Below the pieces are notes generated by a model. The model did not search any database. It worked only from the letters and a program-made list of their open reading frames with translations, and was not told the origin of the DNA. Positions 13,201-25,869 of a stretch of DNA of 64,000 nt are shown here, piece by piece; positions within the stretch are counted from its first letter, which is position 1; the number at the start of each line of letters is the position of its first letter. Made by a program: the position numbers and the translations under genes. Source of the DNA: Phylloscopus collybita (taxonomy: Eukaryota > Chordata > Aves > Passeriformes > Phylloscopidae); assembly GCA_027886175.1 (NCBI GenBank), contig JAJNNQ010000137.1:34458001-34522000 (forward strand). The letters are read 5' to 3'.

Positions 13201-16200
13201 TTGTGATAACCTGATACTTCCCCTCGGAGAATAATTGTTACAATTTCACTATTATTTTCCTGGGTGTGACGCTCTCCTTGGGATCTGTGTTCTTAGATGT
13301 TTTGGTTAAAGTTATTTGTTCATATAGAAATAAGGTCAGGAAAAACATTCTCTGCTTTGCCATTGTAAAGTAAAGAATCACTTTTTCTTTGGCAAGTTCT
13401 GTTGTCTTGTGATTTGCAGTGCAGACTGAAAATTGAGCTTCTGGCTTGAATCGACTTAGGGAGAGTTCTCATATAAAAGTAGTTTTTGCATTAAAGGAAT
13501 CCCAGAAATACTTAAAGGCTGTAAAGTCCATCAATCAGATGTTAGAAAAGGCCAGAGTTTAGGCTTTCTCTCAGCTCTATGCTCTCAAAGTCTCTCCCTT
13601 CTTCTCTCTTCAGCACATTGCACATAGTGTCTTTAATCACAGTACCACATACTATTTTTTTCCATTCCTCTGTGGAGCTGCTTAGGAAAATTTCCCACTG
13701 ATGTGGTAGCTAAAGCTACAAATTCATTTATACCTGAGTGGTCAAGACAACACAGTAAGCAGGCAGGAATCATTCACAGTCCCTGTGCACTGTTTCCATT
13801 CAGAGGACAGGAGGATTATGGTTGGGTATTTTTGATGTGCATTGTCCAAAACACAGGAGGAGGCAACTTTTTCCAACCAGCACTTAACAGAAAGGTGTCT
13901 CTTTGGGCTTTCCCCTGAGCCATCCCCTCAGCTCCAGGGGTAGCATGTCATGCTGCCTTTTCTCCTGCTTCTGAAGGGTTTTGCCTCTTCCTTCCCTTCC
14001 CAGGCAGTGATGGCCTTTCATCCATCATATTCAAGTGAGTGGATTTGCCTGCCTGCCTAGCTTTGGGAAGTGACCTTTTCCTCTGTTTAGTTTTCGAGAT
14101 CAGGTTTGCAGCAGTAAGTAGCTTTCCCTCGCCATTTCTTCAGGTTGTTAGGATGGTGATCATGCAATTAAGAACATCTCTGTGCTCTGGACCTCTTTCT
14201 CCCAAGACTGCCTTTGCAATGAACTGCTATGTACTTTTTTCACCCTCTGAAGTCTACATTTTTCACTACAGTATTGGCAGCCTATGTATCTGTCTGATAA
14301 ATAATCTTGGAAGGTATTACTTGTATGAAAGAGTGAAATATTGGCTAAGAATATTTTGATCAAGCTTTGTGTTATTTTCCTTTCATCCTTCTAATAAATA
14401 TTAAGATAAATTATTTCTGCTATAGAAAAAAAGCCTCAAAGAAAGATCTGGGGATTGGAGGAGGAACTCAAACAAAAACCAACCAAACAAACAAACACAC
14501 AAACAAACAAAAACCCAAACAAACAAAACCCCAAAACAAACCAAAACAAAAAGCAGGAAACTACAAAAAGTGCAAACAAGAACAGAACATTGAGAGAACA
14601 CTAAAAATATATTTTATCACAAGAGGGCAGTGCATATTAACAAGAGAGGAAATAATCCATGTTTCACAGGAGGCCAATCCCTTTTTTTTAAATTTCCAAA
14701 AGTTCTGCTGTCAATGCTAAAAAAAAAGGCAGGAAATTCTTAGCATGCAATAGCAAACTATGCCTTGTGAAGTTTGTTGTACACTAGAACTGAAGGAATC
14801 TGGTCCTGGGTATCATGATTTTTTAAGACAACCGAGAAAGCTCTGGGTGGCACAGGAGCCACTGGTCACCACCCAGGCAGACAGTGATGTTACCTGGTGA
14901 ACCATCATTTATTTTGCTCACTGGCAGAACAAGCATTCTAACATCAGGTGTATTTATCATGGTAACAAAGAAAGAAATGGAGATGGTGTAATACAGTTAA
15001 TAGTGTTACATCAAAAGTTTATTTTGCACCTCTGTCTCTTTGATCACTTTCTTAACTAGGTAAATTTGGAATGTGCAACATGAATTAGATTTTCCCAGAG
15101 ACAGACATCCTTTTTTGTGCTACACTATCTCTTTATGTTTCAGGTGGCTTGTGAACCATCTAAGTGGTGTCTCTGCTCAGAAGTCACATCTCATGCGAGG
15201 AAATACACACACTGTTTTTGGGGAGAGAAGAGAAGGTTTTTAAAGAACTACAGAAAACTGTTGAGCAACTTGAGAATCTATTTAAAGGTCAGACAAGCCT
15301 GATACTAACCCTTTACAGTTACCTGTATTTGACTAGGAGCAACAAACTTCTATAGTCAAGAACTCAATGGTCTAGATGGGAGCTACTGTGAAAGGTGCCA
15401 CTATTTCTCACACTGACAGAGGGCACCATCACAAGACATGCACTCAGTGCCACTGCCAGCACCTCTGGGACCTGAGAGCCTGCAGCTGTGCAAGATTCCA
15501 TTAGAACCCTCTGATCTTGTATTTTGGAGCTTTTCTATATTTATCTGTGGAAGAGAATGGAATAAATACACCAATTCCCTGTATGTTTATCCACAGGAAA
15601 ACAGAAATACAAAACCAAGAGCAGATCTAAAGGTTTTCCTAAGAAAGACAGTGTCTCTGCTAAGGAAGGCTGTGCAGGTGAAATCTCAGAGGCCAACTCA
15701 CATTCTGAGGCTGTTCTCTTTATCTAATACAGTGTGGTTTAGCATCAAGACTTAAAAGCTCTCTGTGCCACAGGGCCATGCAGTGCTGCCAGCTTCTGGC
15801 TGATGGGTAGCACTGTCCTCTTTTGGGGAACAGCAGCCTGTGCCAGCTGCATGCTGAAGCTTAGCCAGATAAAAGCTCCTCATGGTTTCCACCAGCCTAG
15901 AACAGCTTTTACTGCACTCTGTTTTAAAAGTGATATTCCTGATAATGCCATTCACATCTAAATCATCTCAAAACTTTTTCAGGTATTTACAGGCTCAGCA
16001 TTGAATAATGCTTCTCTAAGGAACATCAAATATATATATATTTCAAATGGAGAAAGAAAAGCAGCCAATAAAAACTAAAATTATTAAAATTTAGAAAATA
16101 AGGGAAGCTACAGAGATGTCTATAGCACAAAAAAGGGATAAGTAGTAATATGAAATCAGTCAATGTAGTTGATGGAACGGTAAAGTGTTTAGAAATCAGA

Positions 16201-17914
16201 AAGAGAAGGGAAATCTCAGCAAATATTTGACATATTTCAATAGGAAAGAGACGGTGCACTTGATTATACAAATATGATGATGTCTTTTCCAGACCATAAA
16301 TACCCATGGGAGCAAAAAGGAGTTGTCTGAACAAACATCTGTACCACTGACAACATTTTTTAAGAAATATTGTAATACTCTAGTGAATTACAATTAGACA
16401 CTGGTAGTGTGTCAATATTGTGCTAATACTGGAAAAAAGCAGAGAAAGACATATGAGGTAACTGGCTGGTAACTCTTGCTCAGCAAAATAATTAAAAAGC
16501 CCATAAGGGAGTCAACAAAAATAGCCTTAAAAATGAGAATGTGATTAATTCCTGACAGTTTGTGGAGAACAGATCCTATTAAGCAAGCGAAAGTTTTTTT
16601 ACTTACTATCACTTGTTATTTAAAAATTTTAAAATAGCTCAATAATATGCTAGTAAATCTCACTGAGTGGAAAGAGAACTGACTTGAAATATGATTTTCC
16701 GCAAGGAATTTTCTTCTAAAGGAGATGCAAAAGCAATCCTAAGTACAGGCTAGTATTCAGACTTAATAATCCAGGCAGCCATGAATAGAGCTGGTTTTAA
16801 TAATGGAGACCTGTTTAAGACAGGTGCATTTTAATACAGTCCATGCAAATTAATTAATTAATTAATTCAGTTTTACATCTGAATTAAGGAATTCAGACCT
16901 ACAGAAAAATGATGGATTGTTGGAAAGGGATAACTAAAGCCAACGAAGTCCTCAGAGTGAAAGTTCATCATACATTTCCAGTGCAATAATATGGAGAGAA
17001 AAATCAAATTACAGTCCTCAGATTTTCTAAATATAAAATTAGTAAGAAAATGAAAGGAAGTGGTTTTATTTCCAGATAAGGTGTTGATAAGAATTAATAT
17101 GGTGACTGCAATTTTGGTATTGATAAGGTGAAAAGAATCATGACAAATACTCAAAATGTCAAGTGAACATCTTTTAGTGAGAAAATCAGAATATCAAATC
17201 TCCTTAGATTTTCAGAGTGAAATTGAGAAGTGATTCTATAAAGACTAATAAGAAACTTGTCAGGGGGAAAAAGGACAATCAAAGTATTTCTTACACAGAA
17301 GAAAGTCAAGAGAGAGAGACCAGTGGTTTATCTTGCTTTACAGCCTCTGAATACATAAGTTTCAGTCTCCTGTGGTAAAATCTGTTCTTTTTCTTTGCAG
17401 CTATTTTTTGTTCAGTTACATGTCTACTCTTAGGTCTTTAGGTTCCTGTAAAATTAGTAGTTAATTATCCATCAGAGAGTAAAATTTCCCCTTTTAGATA
17501 TCTGTTGTAGGATAGGATGAATCACTACAGTAGATTGCTCTACAATGTAGAACGTTGTCATTTCATTGCAGATTCACTGTGGATTCAGCATAAACTCATC
17601 TGTGCTGTGGAAGGCCAACACTGCTTGTATGGTGAATCATGGCCCCATGCACTTTCTGTAGCACTGCAGGACAGACACTACATAGAGCATGGCTGTATCC
17701 AAACCATGCCATGGGATTTGGAAAACTCTTCTAAGGCTCCACAACCAAAATGACTGACCAGCCCTCATGGGCAGAGCAGCTGGATACCATATATCTGTAT
17801 ACCACAGGAACATCCTGATGCCATGGAGATGACCATCCTTGCCATGTGTAGAATCCTTAAGAACATCTCTGAAAATGACTAGTGGTTATAGATGTCTCAG
17901 CCCTTGGGCAGCTG
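7261..17914. other. Gene-poor DNA with one 206-codon frame
   Basis: The longest host-like frame in the window is 9306-9926 on the plus strand (206 codons). It shows no domain, signal peptide or composition I recognise and has overlapping open frames on the other strand. A 154-codon minus frame at 11449-11913 is equally featureless. A (CAAA)n-like tract lies at 14470-14555. Confidence 0.65.
14470..14555. repeat. A/C-rich low-complexity tract, (CAAA)n-like
   Basis: Degenerate repeats of AAAC, CAAAC and ACAAAC with no fixed period. The resulting lysine/asparagine/threonine-rich frame (14367-14720) is not a gene. Confidence 0.92.
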
Positions 17915-18320
17915 TAGGAAACTTGTCTTATGAGGAATGGCTGATACAGCTGGGTTTGTTTAGTCTTAAGAACAGGAAGCTCAGAGGGACCTCATTGCTC
18001 TGTACAGCTCCCTGAAAGGAGGTGGGGTGGTTTCTTCTGCTGTGGCTGTGCCTGTGCCTGCAATGAGAGGACCAGAGAAAATGCCCTTAAGCTGTGACAG
18101 GGGAGATGCAGATTAGATACCAGAAAATAAATTTTCATGGTCTGAGTGGTCAGGGATTAGAACAGACTACACAGGGAGGTGGTGGAATCACCAACCCTGA
18201 AGATGGATCTGGCTCTGGGTGATGATTTAGTGGCTAAGGAGTTACAGTGGTAGGGCTGGGTGGGTTCTAGGACCTGATGATCTTATAGGTCTCTCCCAAT
18301 CTTGATGATTCTATGATTCT
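17915..18320 (+). mobile_element. CR1 LINE, 3' fragment
   Basis: Carries the standard CR1 end of ORF2 and 3' UTR: the TATGAGGAATGGCTGA-type stretch, an AGAGGGACCTCATTGCTCT-type stretch, the GGAGGTGGTGGAATCACC segment, and the terminal TTGATGATTCTATGATTCT with its direct 8-bp repeat. Truncated at the 5' end, as most genomic CR1 copies are, with many substitutions and no intact frame. Confidence 0.9.
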
Positions 18321-21058
18321 TAACTCATTAACCTTTTGTAATATCTTTTCTCCCCTGTCCAGTTGAGTAGCGACATGACAGAATGGCTTTGCAATTGGCA
18401 TCCAGCCACATTTCTCTGGCCAGGAAAATTCTCCAATTTTATTTCTAAGCATTCAGTCTTGACAGACTGGCAGTTGATTGAATTATAGGTTGACTAAAAG
18501 TTAAACTAGTATGTCGTTCTTTTGAGTTTTGTCTTTTCATTTGAATTTACTAATAATCATCCAGGTGAGCATCTATTCCTTTTGCTTGAATAGTCACGTA
18601 ATTTAGACAAGTACTCTCACAAGTGGTGGTACCATGCTGTTCAAAGAAATATAAGATGAAGAGCATGAGCTAAATTTGGGCTTCCTTCCATCAGTGGTCT
18701 CCCATTTTTTATAAAGTACTGCTAAGACCAGGATTCTGTCTCAAATGACAAGGTAACAATTGTAGCCAAAAGATGTCTTTTTTCTGAATTCCAAAATGAA
18801 AGTTTGTTTTTCCTCCTGCCTGAGAACCAGACCATTTTACCTCTGTTGTTGGATTCAGCTAGAGCTCCAAAGATCTTGTAACAAAAAATGCAGCCTGTGG
18901 TGTCCTCCCTGATTTAGAGCTCCTTGTGAGACCCTAGGAAAAGTCTCTTCACTGATACCCAGTCATCATTGAGGGCTACCTGAATGACACAGCCATAATC
19001 TCCAAGTCATAATCAGGTCAAGCCACATCTTTCTCAAGGACTGTATTAGAGCGCAGGTGCCACCACAACAGCTGTGTTGCTCTGCTCCACAGCAGACACA
19101 GAAACTCTGTCTAAAGTGCCTGAAAGTTATGAAAGAAGCAATTTAGATAAAACACTTATAGAGCAAATTAAATGAAACACATCTGTACCACTTTAGATGA
19201 AGGAGTTTGACATGATTTTAGAACTTATATCAATAGATCAGTTTTCAAAAACGAAGCAAACAACAAAACACCAAAAAATGCCAGGGGGGTGAAGGGGTTG
19301 CAATAAAATTTTTTTAAAAAGCTGATACCCTTTGCACACACAGGCACCTGTTACCTAAACTGAAATTGCATAGACCCCATGTTTTGGGTGTCCAAGTGTT
19401 TGCTATTGCTATATATTTTCAATCTGAAAATACTCAGATACCGTCATGATCAGGTAGAGGACAAAACCCTGAGACAGACAGAAGAGAGGGGTACTGTACT
19501 TACACAGGACATGGTTTGGTGAAGTGTGGTTATTTGTTTCTAAAAAAGATAATACTTGACCTAGTTTAATTAAATGTGGGTTGTGCTTCAACATCTGAAT
19601 ATTGGTTACTGAGAAATTATATTGCTTCAAAAAAACCACTATAAACCAATCATTTCTGTGGTCTGCGTCTCAAAGTAATAGAATAGATGGAGCCACTTAA
19701 ACTTGTGCATTGTATTTCCTTAAAAGTAGCAGTGCTGAAAATGTGGGTGGTTTAGTTCTGCAGTTTAACCAGAATACATTATTTATATGTCATTCATATC
19801 TAGAGAGGGAATGTCTCTATAAAGCAGGTAGCATTTGAGCATGGTTTCACTCTTCATGGCTAAATTCTCCTTTCATATCTACTGTAGTTGGTGAAAGAAA
19901 GTGGTGACTTAGATCTTTATTTTATTAAACTCAAATTTAAATTCATGCTTATGTACAGCTTTAGCTTACACCTTTAGTTAATGAAGCCCTTTAGGAACAC
20001 ATCCTAATACATGCAAGTGACTTCCACTGTGGGATCCACCTATTACTGGTCACAAGACACAACCCTAAAATGAAAACCCAGCATCTTTTGATCATTACCA
20101 GTGTGAGTCAGGTGTTAACTAGCAATGGCTCTACACATGTTGCCATGCTGGCAATTATTAGAAGTTGTAAGCAGCAACAGGGTATTTTGGTGGTCTTTAT
20201 TAAGAGGGGTACTAAATGAGTCTCTTCATGAGCTGTTTCCCTCTAAGTAGTGACATTTAAAATGAGTCTTGGCTCTAAGGACTGGAAGAGTATGGATGGA
20301 CATTGGGATGTTTCTGAACCTGTTAAAGCAACACCCATTGACTGATAACTACTCATCATCTCTCCTTGTCTCTGCACTGGCTACTGGAGGAAGGCCAGAT
20401 TTCATAACACCTGCACTGTTTCTCTGAGTCACAGGATCCTTGTTTCAAACACAGATCATTGCAGACTTTGTAGGCAACAGGACCACATAAGGCAGGCAAG
20501 GCATCAATTTGGGAAAAATAAATGAGGATAGCTGGGTAAGCATATGGACAACTGGGTCCACAGCCTGACAAGGTTGTTACCATGACTCAGATGTTTTCCT
20601 CCAGGGATTTCCATTCCTGAGTAGTACAAAGGGTGAAAAGCATATGTGTTGGCACAGCTATGGCAGACACTGGAAACTTTTGTGAATATTTGGCCAGTGC
20701 ATTTTTAAAAAAATTACTGGTACCTGGATCCATTTACCTGTGGACATTGACTCAACAACCTGCTACTGTTGGGACGGCAGCAAGTTCTGCTTATCTGCAG
20801 AGTCCCGATTTTTATTATTTATTTTTTGAGAAATCTTGTATTTAATGATGTTATCAAAACACAACTGTTCTGATCAACTAAATGGATTGGCTGGATGCTA
20901 AGTGATGTGCTGAATTCTTATAGTACTTTCTACCATGCCTCAGCTGATGGTAGAAAACTGATTTTTGAAGTCAGGGTTGATAAACTAATTTTTTTTCCAA
21001 AAGTTAGTAAGTCACAAGTGGCAATTGTATGCCTAGAATCTTATGTCATTTAACAGGG
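18321..21058. other. No feature recognised between CR1 and LTR
   Basis: No open frame above 76 codons and no repeat family seen. Confidence 0.65.
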
Positions 21059-21870
21059 TGTCTTAGTTTGGAAAGACAGGTATCTGCCAGGAAAACTGGG
21101 ATTTCCCTTAGAATGGAGATTGTAAACCCCTCACCCCCTCCAAATTATAATTTTGCAATCAAGGGCTTTCAGGCAAAAGTTTTGGGAATAGGAATAACAG
21201 CTCTTTACTAGGAATATTAATAATACAAATATAGTAGAAAAACAAAACCACCTAACCAAGGCAGAAAACAAACAAACAACAATTTTGGAAAATCCTGACA
21301 GAGTCAGAGCTACAACCTGACACCCTGTTAGTCAGGGCATTGGAAGCAGTCCAAAAGTGAGTCCTCCTGAAGTGGCAGATGTGGTTCTGTTGAAGTAGAG
21401 ATGATCCTGTAGCAAAAGGGTCCAGGGGTAGTGAGGAGAGGTCTGGTGATGGTGAGAAGGGATCTGGTGATGATGAGATGAGGTCCGGTCTTCCTCCCAG
21501 AAATCAGGTGAAAACTGGATGTTTTCCTGTTTCTGTGTTTCAGTTTTATCCAGGTAGAAACTGCCTGCCCCCCCCCACTGCCAGGGGGGCTGTGATGTAT
21601 CTCACCATAGGAGGATGGAATGCAGCTGCACCCTCTGGGGAGGGTACAGTCCGGGGAGGTGTCAATGGCCCATGGTCAGAAGGCATCCGGCCCTCTCCCC
21701 AGCCCCCCCACCCCGAGTTATAAGAGATAAAGAAAAAAACAAAAAACATCTCCACAACTGGTTTTAACAGATGAAAAGAGAATATACGCCCATGGCTCCA
21801 CAACCCAAGACACATGGGCACAGGAAAAATAGTTGGAGCATGAGCTATTGATAGGATAGGCTGCCACACA
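21059..21870. mobile_element. Probable solitary endogenous-retrovirus LTR
   Basis: An 812-bp unit opens with TGTCTTAGTTTGGAAAGACA and closes with GGCTGCCACACA, so it has TG...CA ends. The opening resembles LTRs common in songbird genomes (my recollection). No flanking coding remnants (gag, pol or env) were seen, so it looks solitary. I found no matching target-site duplication at these exact ends, so the boundaries could be off by some bases. It includes a C9 run (21568-21576) facing a G6 run (21584-21589) that could fold into a hairpin. Orientation is not settled. Confidence 0.6.
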
Positions 21871-23329
21871 ATGAGAAGGAAAATTCCCTACTTCGCAGAC
21901 AAATGTTTACCAGGAAGTCCTAAACACATCCTATAAAAATATAATGAGGCCTTAAGGGTGTATAATATTTTTAAATATGTGGCTATGGATAAAACATCGA
22001 GGCCAAATTCACCATTCTCAAGCTAGTCTGATGTAACTTTATAGGGTAATTCTTGTGAGTTAAATTTGCCTTGACATTTAAGCTCCATCATGGAGTTCTT
22101 GTCCAATTTTTTTAAAGTTTGAGTATTAGCTCATTGAAGGATGTCCAATGAGATGATAAATCTCAGAGAATTTGTTTTGTGGTGATAAGATTTGCTCCTC
22201 CAGAGAACAAGACCTTCTTCAGTTCTCCCTTTCCATCCCCCTCCTGAAATCTTTGAAGGATCAGGGAGAGTTTCCAAAAAAAATTAAAAGGTATACTTCT
22301 TTTTGTTCATGGTCAGGCCCACCCAAGTAGGAGCAAGAAGAAATGGCAAGACCTTTTCAAACACATCAGACACCTTCTCTGAAAATTTAAGGTTGTTGAT
22401 TACTGTCTCATATTCATCAATTTCTTTAAATACCTTCATGTATCACCTAATTCTGAATCTTTTAATTTAGAAGACTTGGTGAGTTCCTTCACTAGAGTCA
22501 CTCTTTTATAGCTATAAAATAACTCTGTACCCTCCATCAAACCAAGGAGTCTTCTTCGCACTAATTGCATTTTCCCTTTCCATAGTTACTAAACAGAGAT
22601 CCTGCCACTAGAAGCAAGAATGTCAAATCTCTTATCTACCATAGCAAATGCAATTTGAAACCCCACTTTACATGTGGGTGGAATGAGAAACTTTTCTGTA
22701 GGTCTGCAGTACACTAATAAAGCTTAAGAGAAAAGCTCTTTTAAGGTGAAATGGAAATGCAGTTTCAAGATAAGAATCTCCTTAGTGAGATAAGACTGCC
22801 ACAAAATACATGCTGGTATTAGATCAAAAGTAACTGCTTACTCATTTCTGGAAGTTTAATTCTAATCACAGACACTTTCCTGTGTGTCTGTCCACTGAAA
22901 GAACAGAGGGTGAGGTGCATTTGTAATCAGCAGGTTTTGGAAGGTGTAGAATCATACACATGTCTGAATAAATGGATGGGAATAGTTGTCTTTGGTCATA
23001 CTAAATAAGCTCTGGTTTGTAATCAATTGACTTCCCAGTGACACTCAAGCACCATTTGTTTTACTGTCCTCTCCATTTTTAAGGTCTATTAACTAACTTA
23101 AAGCACTAGGATGTCTGCACTTGTATGAGTTTCTGTATCTGTGCAAGTTCTAGTTTTCTTTTTAATCCCTACTACATGCATTTAACTAGACTACTATTTA
23201 AAAAATTTCATATGGTTTTTAGGAGCTCCAATGTAAATATTATTTGTCTCAAGAGAATAATGTTTTGCAAAGATGTAAAGGTGGCAACTCTGCAGTTGGG
23301 GCTTTGTTGTATAGAGCTCCTGGATGTGT
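21871..23329. other. No feature recognised
   Basis: A/T-rich, no open frame above 69 codons, no tandem repeats. Confidence 0.65.
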
Positions 23330-24300
23330 AGAATCATAGAAACATCAAGGTTGGAAAAGACCTTTAGAATCATCAGGTCCACGAATCCACCCACCACTAC
23401 CACTGTAACCCCTAAACCATTAAATCATCACCCAGAGCCAGATCCAGACACCCTTTGAAGCACCTTCAGGGTTGGTGAATTCACCACCTCCCCGGATAGC
23501 CTATTTCAATCCCTGACCACTCAGACAGTGAAGTTTTTTGCTAGTATCTAATCTGCATCTCCCCTGTCACAGCTTAAGGCCATTTCCTCCGGTCTTCTCA
23601 CTGCAGGCATGGTAGAGGCGACTGGCCCCCACCTCCTTTCAGGGAGCTGTACAGAGCAATGAGATCCCTCTGGGCCTCCTACTCTTGAGCCTCCAGCTCC
23701 ATCAGCCATTCCTCATAAGACAAGTTTTCTACACCTTTCACAGGCATTGCTGCCCTTTGCTGGACATGCTCTGCTCCTTTTCAAAGTGAGGGGCCTAGAA
23801 TTGAACACAGCACTTGAGGTGTGGCCTCACCAGTGTTGAGTACAGGGGAATGATCACTGCCCTAGTCTTGCTGGCCACACTATTCTTGAGGCAGGCCAAG
23901 AGGCCATTGGCCTTCCTGGCCACCCAAGCACACTGTTGGCTCATACTGAGCCAGCTGTCAACCAGCACCCCCAATTCTTTTTGTGCTTAGCAGGTCTCAA
24001 GCCACTCCTCCCCAAGTCTGTAGTGCTACAGGTGGTTGTTGTGACCACACAACAAGGGCAAGGGTGTTGGACCTGGCATTTAGCCTTATTGAGCCTCATG
24101 GTGTCATCCTCAGCCCACTGATGAAGGGTCCAGGTCTCTCTGCAGAACCTTCCTACCCTCCAGCAGATTAGTACTCCCACCAAACCTAGTGTCATCCACA
24201 AATTTACTGAAGGTAGACTCAATCCCCATGTCCAGGTCATTAATGTAGGTGTCAAACAGGATGGGACCATTCAATGAATGGTGCAATTCAAATGGGACAA
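23330..24300 (-). mobile_element. CR1 LINE, about 970 bp, minus strand
   Basis: The 3' end is at 23330 (AGAATCATAGAAACATCAAGG) and the element extends into ORF2 toward 24300. In the minus frames, pieces of reverse transcriptase are readable: GPILFDTYINDLDMGIEST, then FSKFVDDTRFGGSTNLLEG, with the FVDD catalytic box. Frames are broken by indels and stops; the 5' part of ORF2 and all of ORF1 are absent. Confidence 0.9.
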
Positions 24301-25772
24301 ACCTTAAGATAATCAGTTCCCATTGCAGATCTTGACACCCTTCCAGGACATGCAACATCTCAAGCTTCTCCTGTTATGAGGGAACATAGAAGGCATCCAC
24401 TCACTCCTTCCTACAGGGCCCAAACTGAATAGTGCATCCCTCTTCTTTGTCCCCAAAACCACCTCCTTCTCCTCCCCACATCTCTGAGTCATGGTGTTCC
24501 CCAAAACCAGCTTGCTGACCCACCACCCCAACTTGCAGGAACATGACTCCCTCCAGTGCTTGCTTTCCTTGAGTTCCTTCCAAGTCACATCCACCCAGAG
24601 GACACCTGTTGAGGGTTTAGTGCCACCGTTACAGCCAGCTCTAAAATCAGTACCCAGCAAGTGAGCTGGTGGCCACAGGGGTAGAGGCAGAGTGAGGGTA
24701 GGATGGAGTCACCTCAGCCTTGCTAAAAAAACCCACAGAAATAGCTGTGCTAGGAATTTTGTGGTTTTGCTAAACTTCTTTAGAAATATGTTTAGTGTAC
24801 TGTGACGTTTGTACATGTGGTTCTTACTGCAGGTGGGTGTACATATATGTGCATGTGTATGTACAAACACCACACATATGTATGGCAAGACTGCTTAACT
24901 GTCAAGTTTTTTTTTTTTACTTTGATTTTGTTGGCAATAATAAAATTTGTCTTTTTTGTAAGTGTTTCGTCCTTTGACAGCTTCTGTCATAGGTGGGAAC
25001 TGTTTAAGCAGGAGGTTTGGGTAGAATCCTTTCTAGCTGGTAGTAAGACTGTCAGAGAGCAAAGGTCTGAAATACTCTACATTGCCCTGAGAATTTCAGT
25101 CAAGAAGAAAAACAATTTCTTGTCAATTTCTTCTGATTTTATGAAGCTGAATTTGGCTGCTCCTTCACATGTGAATTTGGCTTGAACAGTATCAATCACC
25201 ATGCAGAGGTTTTGGTTTTCACTTATTTTCTTTTCTCCCTTTTTTACCTAGGTACAGCATATTTTTCTGGTGGTATTGCACCTGTAGATGAATAAGACCC
25301 CACTCTTGATCATCTTGGCTGGTGTTACTACATTTTTGTTTGCCAATGTATTCATAACAAAACTGTGACCGTCTGTGAGCAACAAATAGCTTAACCAGGA
25401 CACTTTTCATCTGAGTGACCTTTGGTTTGTAAGTAAGAAGTTATTTTAACCTTTTTTTCTGCTTCCTATCTTCAAATTTTTTTTTGAGATATTTTCCCCT
25501 CCATCAGTGAGTCTGAGCAAGCTGCAGGGAGATGATTCACTTCTGTCGGTCAAAATACCAGGTAATTAATTATTAGTTCTTCAGAACTTCAGATCTGTTT
25601 AGCTCAGAGGCCCTTCCTCTGGGGCTGCTGCAGTGTCAGAGGGACAGTCAGGCTTCCACCTCCTCCATCAGAGCATGCACAAAGCCATATCTGACCAGCT
25701 GGCCCTCACAGAAGGCTCCATGCTTGCACATCTCATTGCACGTGGGCTGTGTTGTTCTGCATTGCTAGAACA
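24301..25772. other. No gene recognised; possible old repeat at 24360-24700
   Basis: A C-rich stretch at about 24360-24700 contrasts with its neighbours and may be an unrecognised retroelement, since it abuts the CR1 copy. The minus-strand frame of 115 codons there has no known domain. Confidence 0.55.
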
Positions 25773-25869
25773 GAATAGACTAGACTAGACTAGACTAGAC
25801 TAGACTAGAATAGAATAATATAATATAATTTTGGAAGGGACCTACAGGAATCATGTAGACCAATTACCT
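25773..25869. repeat. (CTAGA)n microsatellite with adjoining retroelement tail
   Basis: About seven copies of TAGAC from 25774 pass into AGAAT and ATAAT variants, followed by TTTTGGAAGGGACCTACAGG and a stretch resembling an antisense avian retroelement 3' end (ATCATGTAGACCAATTACC). In bird genomes such arrays often grow from the terminal repeat of a retroelement. The family cannot be named with certainty. Confidence 0.65.

Noticed and set aside
14367..14720. 117-codon lysine/asparagine-rich plus-strand frame
   Set aside because: Generated by a (CAAA)n-like low-complexity tract.
16849..16867. (TTAA)n palindromic stretch as a possible transposon target
   Set aside because: A simple A/T repeat with no terminal inverted repeats nearby.
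20356..20583. Cysteine-rich minus-strand frame resembling a small secreted disulfide protein
   Set aside because: Cysteine spacing does not fit WAP, defensin or other families, there is no signal peptide, and no splice partner was seen.
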